A DNA stretch of 39,450 nt. Origin: Nevskiaceae bacterium (GTDB lineage Bacteria > Pseudomonadota > Gammaproteobacteria > Nevskiales > Nevskiaceae). Where the stretch lies: the NCBI GenBank assembly GCA_021731445.1, contig JAKFXK010000090.1, positions 1 to 39,450 on the forward strand, in the 5' to 3' direction. The notes under the pieces are model-generated. The model worked only from the letters and a program-made list of their open reading frames with translations. It searched no databases and was not told where the DNA came from. A program made the translations under genes and the position numbers. This document shows positions 1 through 8,281 of the stretch, in pieces. How positions within the stretch are numbered: the stretch's first letter is position 1; each line of letters begins with the position of its first letter.

Positions 1-196
1 GCTCGAAAGCCTGCGGCCCCAGCACCTCGAAGCCGCGAAACCGCAGAGTGCCGTGGCTCAGCCATTCGGCTTCGAGCGGCTCGCGGTGCTCGACAATCCA
101 GCTTTTCAGCGCTTCTAGCGAGGCGCCCTGCCCTTCGATCACGCGCATGGCCTTGCCATTGGCGGAACGCGCCTCGGCCATTTCGATCTTGCTCAT
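1..196 (-). CDS. TauD/TfdA-like dioxygenase, N-terminal part
   Basis: The first 65 residues of a minus-strand protein are present and the rest lies beyond the left edge. The ATG at 196 has a good AGGAG Shine-Dalgarno about 9 bases upstream. After a short leader the segment GTLRFRGFEVLGPQAFE resembles the N-terminal strand of the TauD/TfdA family (a 'llFRGF...aFe' signature), which are Fe(II)/2-oxoglutarate-dependent dioxygenases acting on small organic substrates. The metal-binding HxD...H motif would be off the window, so the class is inferred from one motif. It lies 50 bases downstream of the gamma-carbonic anhydrase on the same strand and may be the third gene of that operon. Confidence 0.55.
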   Translation of the reverse strand, partial: MSKIEMAEARSANGKAMRVIEGQGASLEALKSWIVEHREPLEAEWLSHGTLRFRGFEVLGPQAFE

Positions 197-246
197 CCGC
201 TTTTTCTCCTCTTCAGCGCCTTGTAGCGCAGGAGGGCGGCTGTACG

Positions 247-774
247 CTAGCCAGCCGCGTGGCGATTCTTGACCCGCACGTAATGCGCGGCCGAGTAGGC
301 CAGCTGTTCGCGCTCGGCTGCCGTCAGTGCACGCACCATCGTGGCGGGGCGGCCACGATAGAGATGGCCGGACACGAGTCGCTTGCCCGGTGACACCAGC
401 GACCCGGCAGCCAGCAGCACCTCGTCTTCGATGATCGCCTCGTCCATCACCAGGCTGCCCATACCGACCATCACCCGGTTGCCGATGGTGCAGGCATGCA
501 GAATCACACTGTGGCCGATGGTCACGTCGTCTCCGATCACCAGACCCGCGCCACCCGGCGAATAGGGGCCATCGTGGGTAACGTGCAGACAGCTCAAGTC
601 TTGGACATTGGTCCGCGCCCCGATGCGGATGGTATTCACGTCACCGCGAATCGTGGCCAGCGGCCAGACACTGCTGTCAGCGCCCAGCACCACATCACCG
701 ATGACCTGCGCGGAGTCATCCACCCAGGCCGCTTCACCCAACATCGGGGTGATGCCCTCGAAGCTGCGGATCAT
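247..774 (-). CDS. gamma-class carbonic anhydrase family protein
   Basis: This 175-residue protein has the left-handed beta-helix hexapeptide pattern of the YrdA/CaiE/PaaY gamma-carbonic anhydrase family along nearly its whole length. The three expected zinc histidines are visible: one in the LHVTH segment near residue 66 and two in the GHSVILHAC segment near residues 88-93. The RGDV segment and the C-terminal RGRPA motif are also typical, and the length fits the family. Members bind zinc or iron as trimers, and many have weak or unproven hydration activity, so the physiological role is uncertain. Its ATG overlaps the TGA of the upstream lipoprotein hydrolase (ATGA), which suggests translational coupling. 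Confidence 0.85.
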   Translation of the reverse strand: MIRSFEGITPMLGEAAWVDDSAQVIGDVVLGADSSVWPLATIRGDVNTIRIGARTNVQDLSCLHVTHDGPYSPGGAGLVIGDDVTIGHSVILHACTIGNRVMVGMGSLVMDEAIIEDEVLLAAGSLVSPGKRLVSGHLYRGRPATMVRALTAAEREQLAYSAAHYVRVKNRHAAG

Positions 775-1676
775 GGACGCGACAGGTTGGTTGCGGTCGG
801 CTCGATATCTGGTTTCAGCCCACTTTTGCGGAGGACGAAATCCTTGGTGTACGGCATCACATCAGACTGCTTTTGCAGTGTGGTACTAAGCGTGGCGACG
901 ATCCAGCTGTGGCTGAGTTTGGGGTAGAACACCGTCTCCACCGGCCCGCCAGCCGCCCTGATCTTGTTGGCAAGGTTGCGGGTGTTTCTGGGAAACACCG
1001 ACACATCGTCTTCGCCGTGCATCAGCAGCATTGGCGGGTTCCGGCCGTCGATATGGTTGATCGGCTGAGTGATCTGGTATCGCTCCGGCGGGCCGAACAT
1101 GTCCTTGATGTCATCGTCGGTAAACGGCAGGAAGTCGTAAGGGCCCGCGAGACCGATCATGCCCTTGAGCCATTGCCGCGAGCCGCCGACAGCCTTCAGA
1201 AAGGACTCGTCAGTGGCAAGCAGCGCCGCCAGATGCGCGCCGGCCGAATGACCCATGACGAACAGGCGATTGGCGTCGCCGCCATAGCGGTTGGCGTTGT
1301 CACGCGCCCAGCGCACGGCCTTGGCGGCGTCTTCGACAAAGGCGGGAAACTTCACTGCCGGATAAAGACGATAGTCCGGCACCACGGCGACGAAACCCTG
1401 CTTGGCCAGCGCGGCACCGGCAAACTCATATAAGTCTTTGTTGCCTTCGCTCCAGCGGCCCCCGAAAAAAAACACCACTACCGGCGCATTAGCCGCACCC
1501 TTGGGCGTGTAGATGTCGGTTTTCAGTGCGGTGGCATCGTCGTAGACGATGTTGCTGGCCCTGGTGTAGCCATTGCCCACCGTCAGTGTGTTGAGCAATT
1601 TTTGGCCAGAGCAGGACGAGATCAGGGCAGTCAGCGCAGAAATCAGGCTCATTTTCAGCCACCGGTTCAGTACCAC
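771..1676 (-). CDS. alpha/beta-hydrolase lipoprotein (esterase-like)
   Basis: This 301-residue protein begins with a hydrophobic segment followed by LISSC, a lipobox, so it is probably anchored in the envelope. The body is a carboxylesterase/BD-FAE-type alpha/beta-hydrolase. FFFGG replaces the usual HGG oxyanion-hole motif, YRLYP follows, the nucleophile serine lies in GHSAG, the acid is likely in the HGEDD segment and the histidine in LSHSW. Relatives cleave esters or act like N-formylkynurenine formamidase; the substrate here is unknown. It is the first gene of a minus-strand unit with the carbonic anhydrase, which it overlaps by 4 bases. A terminator for an upstream candidate RNA lies about 80 bases before its start. 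Confidence 0.8.
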   Translation of the reverse strand: MVLNRWLKMSLISALTALISSCSGQKLLNTLTVGNGYTRASNIVYDDATALKTDIYTPKGAANAPVVVFFFGGRWSEGNKDLYEFAGAALAKQGFVAVVPDYRLYPAVKFPAFVEDAAKAVRWARDNANRYGGDANRLFVMGHSAGAHLAALLATDESFLKAVGGSRQWLKGMIGLAGPYDFLPFTDDDIKDMFGPPERYQITQPINHIDGRNPPMLLMHGEDDVSVFPRNTRNLANKIRAAGGPVETVFYPKLSHSWIVATLSTTLQKQSDVMPYTKDFVLRKSGLKPDIEPTATNLSRP

Positions 1677-1757
1677 GGCATTCTCCGAGTTAGGACGCTA
1701 GAGCGGGTGCTACGCAGCCACCACCAACCCCGATGCGCGTAAACGTGCAACCCAACC

Positions 1758-1787
1758 AAAAAAAAGCCCCTCGTTGCCAAGGGGCTT
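1758..1787 (-). terminator. intrinsic terminator of the candidate RNA
   Basis: On the minus strand AAGCCCC (1781-1787) pairs with GGGGCTT (1764-1770) around a 10-base loop, and a run of eight T follows (1758-1765). The T-run lies on the minus-strand side, so it ends transcription coming from the candidate small RNA. It sits upstream of the hydrolase gene starting at 1676, so that gene needs its own promoter. Confidence 0.75.
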
Positions 1788-1866
1788 AAGCGGAACAGTC
1801 CAAACCGTCTTACGACGGTGGGGATGAATGCCTTGGGGAGGGCGTCAAGACTGTTCCGAAGGGAGC
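1758..1866 (-). ncRNA. candidate small structured RNA
   Basis: Read on the minus strand, a perfect 10-base inverted repeat (CGGAACAGTC at 1849-1858 with its complement at 1791-1800) encloses a second perfect hairpin, ACCGTC-GTAA-GACGGT (1804-1819). It is followed directly by an intrinsic terminator with eight Us. Two single-stranded segments between the stems are C-rich: CCCTCCCC (1835-1842) and CATCCCC (1820-1826). They are complementary to Shine-Dalgarno-type sequences. The 5' end is a guess, with TAAACT near 1872-1877 as a possible -10. No Rfam family was recognised; a diverged 6S RNA is an alternative. The evidence is structural only. Confidence 0.45.
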
Positions 1867-2065
1867 GTGGAGTTTAAACCAGAATGCGGGCCGATAAAGT
1901 GGCTTTTCACATCATGGCCGGTAGGAAATCCATGCGGTGGCTAAGTTCAACAATCACTGTCGGATCACGCCTTTATTCTTCATCAAGGGCCATCACTTGC
2001 ACTTTGGCAATCGAACTCCATTGTTTGCTTCCAAAATCCTCATCGCTCGCCACGCACCTGCCGCC

Positions 2066-4108
2066 ATGCTCAGTTTTCCTCCTTTTGCGACTCTAAAGCC
2101 CGACACCACCCTGCACGCGCTGGACACCGTGCTGGCCGAAAACCAGGCCCAGCTTGATGCCTTGCTGAAACAGAGAAACCCAAGCTGGGAAACCCTGATT
2201 ACCCCCCTGGAAGCCATGAGCGAAACCATCAGCCGCAGCTGGGGGCCGGTTTCACATCTCTTCGGGGTCTGGAGCACGCCGGAATGGCGCGCCGCCTACA
2301 ACGCCGCGCTGCCGAAAGTGACGGAATACGGCGTGGAGCTTTCGCAGAACCAAGCGCTGTTCCGTGCCTACGAACAGCTTGCCGCCAGCTCTGCTTTTGC
2401 GGACTTTAGCGGCAGCCGCAAAAAAGTGGTGCGGGACGCGCTACGCGATTTCAAGCTCAGCGGCATCGCGCTGCCGGAGGCTGAAAAAGCGCGCTTCAAG
2501 TCGATATCGCTACGACTCTCGGAGCTGCAGGCCAAGTTCGAGGAAAACGTGATGGATGCGGTGCAGGCCTACGCGCACCCCATCACCGACGCAGCGGAAC
2601 TGGTCGGCATGACCGCCAGCGCACTGCAGGCCGCCGGTGAAAAAGCCCTTGCGAAAGCACTCGACGGCTGGCTGCTGACGCTGGATTTCCCCAGCTACGA
2701 TGCCGTCATCACCCGCTGCCGCAACCGAGCGCTGCGCGAGCGGCTCTACACCGCTTACGCCACCCGGGCCAGCGACCAGGGCCCGCATGATGCGTCACAT
2801 GACAACACTGCCCTGATGTCCGAAATCCTGGCCTTGCGCCACGAGCAGGCGCTGCTGCTGGGCTTTGCCAGCTTTGCCGAGCTATCGCTGGCGACCAAGA
2901 TGGCGGAATCCCCTGCCGCCGTCGAAACCTTTTTGCTGCAACTGGCAGCGCGTGCCAGGCCGCGCGCGCTGGGGGAACTGGCTGAACTCAAGGCCTTGGC
3001 CGCAGCCGATGGCATTGATGATTTGCAGCCCTGGGACATGGCCTACTACAGCGAGCAGTTGCGCGAAAAGACCCTGGGCCTGTCCGATGAGGCCTTGCGT
3101 CCGTACTTCCCTTATCCGCAGGTGTTGCAGGGACTGTTCGATCTGGTGCACTCGCTGTTCGGCATCCGCATCGAGCCACTGCCGGGCATCGAGACCTGGC
3201 ACCCGGATGTGTCGGTCTATGCCCTCAAGGATGTAGATGGACATAACACGGGCGCGTTTTACCTCGATCCCTATTCGCGCCCGGAAACCAAGCGCGGTGG
3301 GGCTTGGATGGATGAATGTGCGGGCCGCCGCAGACTGGCAGACGGCATACAGCTGCCGGTGGCGTATCTGGTCTGCAACTTCACGCCGCCTGCTGCCAGT
3401 CAACCCGCTTTGCTCACACACGATGAAGTGACCACCCTGTTCCACGAGTTTGGCCACGGCCTGCACCATTTGCTGACTCAGGTCGATGAAAGTGCGCTGG
3501 CGGGCATCCGGGGCGTGGAGTGGGATGCGGTTGAACTGCCCAGCCAGTTCATGGAGAACTGGTGCTATGAACCCGCCACCCTCAAGTTGTTTGCACGCCA
3601 CTGGCAAACGGGCGAGGCGATGCCCGATGCGATGATCGAGCAGCTCAGGCTCGACCGGCAGTTTCAGACGGGGCTGGCGACGCTGCGGCAAGTCGAGTTT
3701 TCGCTGTTTGATTTGCGCCTGCACCGGGACTTTGACTTAAGTCGTGGCACTGCCGTGCTCGACACCCTGGATACTGTCCGCCGACAGGTGGCCGTCATGC
3801 ATCCACCCGCATTCAACCGCATGCCCTGGAGTTTCGGTCACATATTCGCCGGGGGTTATGCCGCCGGTTATTACAGCTATAAATGGGCTGAGGTGCTTTC
3901 TTCAGATGCTTTTGCCGCTTTCGAGGAGTCCGGATTCAAGCCGGAGACCGGTATCCAGTTCCGCGATTCGATATTGGCAGCGGGCGGATCGCGACCGGCG
4001 ATGGAAAGTTTCATCGAGTTTCGCCAGCGCAAGCCTGAGGTCGATGCCCTGCTGCGGCATTCCGGTTTAAATGGCTCTCCATCGGATGGCATTCAACCGC
4101 CCTCTTGA
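2066..4108 (+). CDS. prlC: oligopeptidase A (M3 metallopeptidase)
   Basis: This protein is a cytoplasmic zinc endopeptidase of family M3 that degrades short peptides, including cleaved signal peptides. The zinc motif HEFGH is followed by GLHHLLTQVDE, and the downstream EWDAVELPSQFMENW segment supplies the third ligand region; GGYAAGYYSYKWAEV near the C-terminus is also characteristic. The frame is open upstream to 1937, but the ATG at 2066 gives 680 residues, the size of E. coli PrlC. The upstream 43 residues look like untranslated DNA, so I chose 2066. No strong Shine-Dalgarno is visible. The stop codon lies inside an inverted repeat (4104-4125). Confidence 0.93.
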   Translation: MLSFPPFATLKPDTTLHALDTVLAENQAQLDALLKQRNPSWETLITPLEAMSETISRSWGPVSHLFGVWSTPEWRAAYNAALPKVTEYGVELSQNQALFRAYEQLAASSAFADFSGSRKKVVRDALRDFKLSGIALPEAEKARFKSISLRLSELQAKFEENVMDAVQAYAHPITDAAELVGMTASALQAAGEKALAKALDGWLLTLDFPSYDAVITRCRNRALRERLYTAYATRASDQGPHDASHDNTALMSEILALRHEQALLLGFASFAELSLATKMAESPAAVETFLLQLAARARPRALGELAELKALAAADGIDDLQPWDMAYYSEQLREKTLGLSDEALRPYFPYPQVLQGLFDLVHSLFGIRIEPLPGIETWHPDVSVYALKDVDGHNTGAFYLDPYSRPETKRGGAWMDECAGRRRLADGIQLPVAYLVCNFTPPAASQPALLTHDEVTTLFHEFGHGLHHLLTQVDESALAGIRGVEWDAVELPSQFMENWCYEPATLKLFARHWQTGEAMPDAMIEQLRLDRQFQTGLATLRQVEFSLFDLRLHRDFDLSRGTAVLDTLDTVRRQVAVMHPPAFNRMPWSFGHIFAGGYAAGYYSYKWAEVLSSDAFAAFEESGFKPETGIQFRDSILAAGGSRPAMESFIEFRQRKPEVDALLRHSGLNGSPSDGIQPPS

Positions 4109-4125
4109 TTTATGAACAAATCAAG
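4104..4125. repeat. inverted repeat over the prlC stop codon
   Basis: CTTGATTT (4104-4111) and AAATCAAG (4118-4125) are perfect 8-base arms around a 6-base loop. The repeat covers the prlC TGA at 4106-4108. It lies 47 bases upstream of the H-NS gene in an AT-rich pocket. There is no T-run, so it is a weak terminator at best; a protein-binding site in the hns promoter is equally possible. Confidence 0.4.
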
Positions 4126-4171
4126 TCAAAATAACCCGCCAATAGGGCTGCCAGATTGAAACAATCCTAAA

Positions 4172-4498
4172 ATGACTGAACTCGCCAAACTCTCGCTCGA
4201 CGAACTGCTTTCACTCCAGCACCGCGCTGCTGCAGAAGTGGTTGCCCGCCAATCGGCTGAAAAGGAAAAAGCCAAACAGGAAATTCTTGCGCTTGCCAAT
4301 AAATATGGCATCGAGATCAAGTTTGTCGGCGGCAACACCTCCGCCCCCAAGGCTGCCAAAACCAAGCGCGGCAGTGTCGCTGCCAAATACCGCCACCCGC
4401 AGGACAGCTCGCTGACCTGGACAGGCCGTGGCCGCTCGCCGGTTTGGGTGGCTGAATGGAAAACCAAGCATGGTTCGCTGGCAGGTATCACCATCTGA
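4172..4498 (+). CDS. H-NS family nucleoid protein
   Basis: This 108-residue protein has the H-NS layout: an N-terminal helical oligomerisation region (about residues 1-45, charged and coiled-coil-like), a flexible Lys/Ala/Ser linker, and a C-terminal DNA-binding domain. The domain contains KYRHPQDSSLTWTGRGRSP and VWVAEW, the 'Y-x-x-P...W-x-G-x-G-R-x-P-x-W' signature of the BpH3/HvrA-type H-NS proteins of betaproteobacteria. Members bind AT-rich minor groove and silence genes, especially foreign DNA. It is a single gene between prlC and the bidirectional terminator at 4517. Confidence 0.92.
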   Translation: MTELAKLSLDELLSLQHRAAAEVVARQSAEKEKAKQEILALANKYGIEIKFVGGNTSAPKAAKTKRGSVAAKYRHPQDSSLTWTGRGRSPVWVAEWKTKHGSLAGITI

Positions 4499-4516
4499 AT
4501 CAGCATCGCTATAAAT

Positions 4517-4545
4517 AAAAAACCGCGCCTTGAGCGCGGTTTTTT
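4517..4545. terminator. bidirectional intrinsic terminator (hns/rho)
   Basis: CCGCGC (4523-4528) pairs with GCGCGG (4534-4539) around a CTTGA loop. It is flanked by six A on the left and six T on the right, so it has a U-tract in both directions. It separates the convergent hns (plus) and rho (minus) genes. Confidence 0.9.
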
Positions 4546-4645
4546 ATTTGCCGAGTATTTATCTGCTAATTCGCCCGAATACAGGCTGACTCACTTCGCT
4601 TGCGATCCCCACTGACATGGGCCTCCTCGCAAGGAGGCTCGCAGC

Positions 4646-6355
4646 CTAATTCCGCTTCATCGAATCAAAGAAATCGCTATTGGTCTTGGTCATCCGCAGA
4701 CGGTCGAACAGCAGCTCCATTGCTGCCAGTTCGTCCATCGAATGCAGCAGTTTGCGCAATATCCAGACCTTGCTCAGCTCAGCCGGTGGCACCATCAGTT
4801 CTTCCTTGCGGGTGCCGGAACGGTTGATATTGATGGCCGGGAACACACGCTTTTCGGCAATGCGGCGTTCCAGATGCACTTCCATGTTGCCGGTGCCCTT
4901 GAACTCCTCGTAGATCACCTCGTCCATCTTGCTGCCGGTATCGACCAGGCTGGTCGCGATGATGGTGAGGCTGCCGCCCTCCTCGACGTTGCGCGCGGCA
5001 CCAAAGAAGCGCTTGGGCTTTTGCAGGGCGTTGGCATCGACACCGCCGGACAGAATCTTGCCGGACGAAGGTGCGACCGTGTTGTAGGCACGCGCGAGGC
5101 GGGTGATGGAGTCGAGCAGGATCACCACATCGCGCTTGTGCTCGACCAGGCGCTTGGCTTTCTCGATCACCATCTCGGCCACCTGCACATGGCGCGCTGG
5201 CGGCTCGTCGAAGGTCGAGGCCACCACTTCGCCGCGCACCGTGCGCTGCATGTCGGTGACTTCTTCCGGGCGCTCGTCGATCAGCAGCACGATCAGATAA
5301 GCCTCCGGATAATTGGCGGCAAGCGACTGCGCGATGTTCTGCATCAGGATCGTCTTGCCGGCCTTGGGCGGACTGACGATCAGGCCACGTTGCCCGCGGC
5401 CAAAGGGCGCGACGATGTCGATGACGCGCGCCGTGATGTCCTCGGTGGTGCCGTTGCCGCGCTCCATCTTGTATTGCTTGTCGGCAAACAGGGGTGTCAG
5501 GTTCTCGAACGACACCTTCTTGCGGCTGGCCTCAGGCGGCTCGTAGTTGATCTGGTTGACGATCAGCAGCGCGAAGTAGCGCTCGCCCTCCTTGGGCGAA
5601 CGCACGCGGCCGTGCACGGTGTCGCCGGTGCGCAGGTTGAAGCGCTTGACCTGGCTGGGGCTGACATAGACATCGTCGGGGCCGGCGAGATAGCTGGAAT
5701 CCGGTGTGCGCAAAAAGCCGTAGCCGCCGTTCTCGGTCACTTCCATCACGCCGTCGGCCATGATGTGGTCGCCCCGGCGCGCTGCCGCTTTCAGCAGCGC
5801 AAAAATCAGGTCTTGCTTCTTGGTGCGGGCGATGTTCTCCAAACCTAGCGATTCGGCGAGTTCCAGCAGGGCCGAGGCCGACTGCTTCTTGAGATCGGCG
5901 ATGTGAAGCACCTTGGGCGGCTCGGTGCTGACCGGCATCGGCGGCACATAGGCGACGGGAGCAACGCCGTTGGCCGGTGCGCCGAGCGCTTGCGCGTTTG
6001 CAGCGCCATTGTGCCCACCCGGGCCACGGCCACGGCCACGTCGGGGCTGCTGTTGCACAGGCTCTTCGTACTCGCCCGGCTCGTCGCTCATCTGCGGCGG
6101 TGGCGGCAGCGGCGCGTCGTGGCCGGGCAGGATCGCGCCCGGCGGCAAGGGGTTGCCCTGCTCGTCCAGGTACACCGGTGCGGCAGCGGCAGCAGCCTGC
6201 TGGGCCAGCAGGCGCTGGGCGTTGGCCTCCTCTTCGGCGAGAAAGTCCTCGACATCCATGGGCAGGCCATGCTGGTTCTGCTGCGCCCCCCCTCCACCTT
6301 GGCCTTGGCCAGGACCGCGGGGTTTGTTGCGCTGGAAGCGACGACGGTTTTTCAT
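4646..6355 (-). CDS. rho: transcription termination factor Rho, extended
   Basis: Rho is the hexameric RNA helicase that ends untranslated transcripts. From about residue 149 the sequence follows E. coli Rho throughout: the N-terminal three-helix domain ([14 protein letters not shown]), the RNA-binding OSB fold ([20 protein letters not shown]), Walker A PPKAGKT, the ERPEEV loop, Walker [17 protein letters not shown], the GGVDANAL Q-loop region and the C-terminal TKTNSDFF. Residues 1-148 are additional and low-complexity (Arg/Gly-rich, Gln/Ala-rich, Pro-rich), giving 569 rather than about 420 residues. No Shine-Dalgarno is visible at the 6355 start; an internal ATG at codon 140 would give about 430 residues but also lacks one. 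A GCCTCCT/AGGAGGC hairpin (4621-4638) lies just past the stop. Confidence 0.95.
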   Translation of the reverse strand: MKNRRRFQRNKPRGPGQGQGGGGAQQNQHGLPMDVEDFLAEEEANAQRLLAQQAAAAAAPVYLDEQGNPLPPGAILPGHDAPLPPPPQMSDEPGEYEEPVQQQPRRGRGRGPGGHNGAANAQALGAPANGVAPVAYVPPMPVSTEPPKVLHIADLKKQSASALLELAESLGLENIARTKKQDLIFALLKAAARRGDHIMADGVMEVTENGGYGFLRTPDSSYLAGPDDVYVSPSQVKRFNLRTGDTVHGRVRSPKEGERYFALLIVNQINYEPPEASRKKVSFENLTPLFADKQYKMERGNGTTEDITARVIDIVAPFGRGQRGLIVSPPKAGKTILMQNIAQSLAANYPEAYLIVLLIDERPEEVTDMQRTVRGEVVASTFDEPPARHVQVAEMVIEKAKRLVEHKRDVVILLDSITRLARAYNTVAPSSGKILSGGVDANALQKPKRFFGAARNVEEGGSLTIIATSLVDTGSKMDEVIYEEFKGTGNMEVHLERRIAEKRVFPAININRSGTRKEELMVPPAELSKVWILRKLLHSMDELAAMELLFDRLRMTKTNSDFFDSMKRN

Positions 6356-6377
6356 CGAGAGGACGGTTTAAGGAAAT

Positions 6378-6707
6378 TTAGGCGAGGTGTGGTGTCACGA
6401 AAGACGCAAGCTGCGCCTTGGCAACAGCACCCACCTGGGTGGCGGCAGGAGCGCCGTTCTTGAACAAGATCAGCGTCGGAATGCCCCGGATGGCGAACTT
6501 GGCCGGCACGCCGGGGTTCTCGTCGACATTGAGCTTCACTACCTTCAGCTTGCCGCCGTTTTCGGCCGCCACCTGCTCCAGGATGGGCGCGATCATGCGG
6601 CAGGGGCCGCACCATTCGGCCCAGAAATCCACCAGCACCGGCAGCTTGGACTTGAGGACGTCGGCATCGAAGGAATCGTCGGTAACAGCAGTGATGTGCT
6701 CGCTCAT
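6378..6707 (-). CDS. trxA: thioredoxin
   Basis: This is a 109-residue cytoplasmic thioredoxin that reduces protein disulfides with electrons from thioredoxin reductase. The active site [10 protein letters not shown] is complete, and the cis-proline loop ([13 protein letters not shown]) and C-terminal helix are present. The length matches E. coli TrxA. It lies 22 bases upstream of rho and divergent from rhlB, the same rhlB-trxA-rho arrangement as in E. coli, so cotranscription with rho is likely. Confidence 0.96.
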   Translation of the reverse strand: MSEHITAVTDDSFDADVLKSKLPVLVDFWAEWCGPCRMIAPILEQVAAENGGKLKVVKLNVDENPGVPAKFAIRGIPTLILFKNGAPAATQVGAVAKAQLASFVTPHLA

Positions 6708-7003
6708 GGCAGGGCTCCGGTCAGTGTGGGGGACAGCGTCTTGGGCGGGATGAATCGATCAGCGATTCGCGCGTGACCATCCATGTGGTCTGCGGGTGTT
6801 CGACACAACCGCCCAGAGCGCAAATTGCGATTGAACGTTACAGCGGGAGAGATAGCTTGCTTTGATGATTGTGGCTCTTGCACACGCAGATCAAAGACAA
6901 GAAATCTGGCGGAGCCGTATAGTTGCGATGTATTTGAATTGATCCCGCTGCCATTTGCAAGCCCTGTGCGTTGATCGCGCGCTTGCACCCCACACCGATT
7001 GAG
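6708..7003. promoter_or_regulatory. divergent trxA/rhlB intergenic region
   Basis: This 296-base non-coding stretch must hold the promoters of trxA-rho (minus) and rhlB (plus). The only reasonable -10 hexamer I see for rhlB is TATAGT at 6918-6923; no good -35 lies 17 bases upstream, so the assignment is weak. Open frames crossing this region on the minus strand (to 7018 and 7281) have no recognisable protein character. Confidence 0.35.
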
Positions 7004-8278
7004 ATGAAACCTGACCACTTAAGCGACCTCACCTTCGCTTCGCTAGACCTCCATCCCCGCCTGTTGTCCGGCCTCGCCAAACTGGGATACGAGCACTGCA
7101 CGCCCATCCAGGCCGCCTGTCTGCCGATGGCCCTGGCCGGCAAGGATCTCGCCGGACAGGCGCAGACCGGCACCGGTAAGACCGCAGCCTTCCTGCTCGC
7201 CACCATGCAGCATCTGCTCACGCATCCACCGAAAGGGCCGGAAGGCGTGCCCGCACCGGGTGCGTTCATCTTGGCGCCCACGCGCGAGTTGGCGGTGCAG
7301 ATCTACAACGACGCCAGGCAGCTCGGTGTCGATACCGGCCTGAAGATGACGGTCTGCTACGGCGGCGCTGGCTACGAACAGCAGCGTGCCGAGATCGAAG
7401 GTGGTGTCGATATCCTGATCGGCACGCCGGGTCGCCTGATTGATTTCTTCAAGCAGAAGACCTTCACGCTCTCGTACGTCGAATGCATGGTGCTCGACGA
7501 AGCTGATCGCATGTTCGACCTGGGCTTCATCGACGACATCCGCTATCTCCTGCACAAGATGCCGAAGCCGGCCGAGCGCAAGAGCTACCTGTTCTCAGCC
7601 ACCTTGAGCCACCGCGTGCTGGAACTGGCTTTCGAGCACATGAAGCCGAATGTGGAGAAGGTCGAGATCGAGCCGGAGCAGGTGACTGCCGAGCGCGTCA
7701 AACAGCAGATGGTGCATGTCAGCAACCACGACAAGCTGCCGCTCCTGGTCGGCCTGCTGCGCTCGCTCGAAGCGACGCGGACGATGGTGTTCGTCAACAC
7801 CAAACGTGGTTGCGAGATGGTCGAGCGCGCGCTGGTGAAGAACGGCTTCACCGCCGCCACACTCAGCGGTGACGTCGCGCAGACACGCCGCCTCAAGCTC
7901 TTGCAGGACTTCAAGGACGGCAAGCTGCCGATCCTGGTCGCCACCGACGTCGCCGCACGCGGCCTGCACATCACGGGCGTCTCGCACGTCATCAACTTCG
8001 ACCTGCCCAACGAGGCCGCCGACTATGTGCATCGCATCGGCCGCACCGCGCGCGCCGGCAGCACGGGTGATGCGATCAGCTTCGTCTGCGAGAGCCACGC
8101 CTATTCGCTGCCGGAGATCGAGCACTACATCGGCATGAAAGTGCCGCAGCTGGAAGCGACCGTCGAGTCGATGAAGCCTGCAGACTATCTGGTGCCAGAA
8201 CGCCTGCCTCGCCGCGAGGATGACAAGGGCGGCCGGCACCACAACCGCCAGCGGCGCGGGCCGCCGCGTCGCTACTAG
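7004..8278 (+). CDS. rhlB: DEAD-box RNA helicase RhlB
   Basis: This protein is an ATP-dependent RNA unwinding enzyme; in E. coli RhlB works in the RNase E degradosome. The helicase motifs are in order: Q-motif CTPIQ, motif I AQTGTGKT, PTRELAVQ, the GG and TPGRLID motifs, DEADRMFDLGF, SATL, then ARGLHI and HRIGRTARAG. The N-terminus MKPDHLSDLTFASLDLHP aligns with that of E. coli RhlB, so I start at the ATG at 7004 (424 residues) rather than the in-frame TTG at 6971. The C-terminal tail is basic (RHHNRQRRGPPRR), as in RhlB. The divergent trxA-rho neighbours also match the E. coli locus. It ends 3 bases before the convergent yrfG. Confidence 0.9.
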   Translation: MKPDHLSDLTFASLDLHPRLLSGLAKLGYEHCTPIQAACLPMALAGKDLAGQAQTGTGKTAAFLLATMQHLLTHPPKGPEGVPAPGAFILAPTRELAVQIYNDARQLGVDTGLKMTVCYGGAGYEQQRAEIEGGVDILIGTPGRLIDFFKQKTFTLSYVECMVLDEADRMFDLGFIDDIRYLLHKMPKPAERKSYLFSATLSHRVLELAFEHMKPNVEKVEIEPEQVTAERVKQQMVHVSNHDKLPLLVGLLRSLEATRTMVFVNTKRGCEMVERALVKNGFTAATLSGDVAQTRRLKLLQDFKDGKLPILVATDVAARGLHITGVSHVINFDLPNEAADYVHRIGRTARAGSTGDAISFVCESHAYSLPEIEHYIGMKVPQLEATVESMKPADYLVPERLPRREDDKGGRHHNRQRRGPPRRY

Positions 8279-8281
8279 GGC

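Larger units (their letters stand above)
1677..2065. other. 389-base gap between divergent genes
   Basis: No protein-coding gene is supported here. The prlC frame stays open back to 1937, but family length puts its start at 2066. The left part contains a strong minus-strand intrinsic terminator and a nested inverted-repeat structure, annotated separately as a candidate small RNA. The right part (about 1870-2065) should carry the promoters for that RNA and for prlC, but I could not find a convincing -35/-10 pair for either. Confidence 0.6.

Noticed and set aside
1937-2065. N-terminal extension of prlC
   Set aside because: The 43 extra residues have no homology, and the ATG at 2066 gives exactly the 680 residues of E. 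coli PrlC.
4621-4638. Hairpin just past the rho stop as a terminator
   Set aside because: The 7-bp stem is perfect but has no U-tract on the rho strand; the bidirectional terminator at 4517 is the better candidate.
6704-7018. 104-codon minus-strand frame between trxA and rhlB
   Set aside because: No motif, signal or plausible ribosome-binding site; it covers the divergent promoter region.
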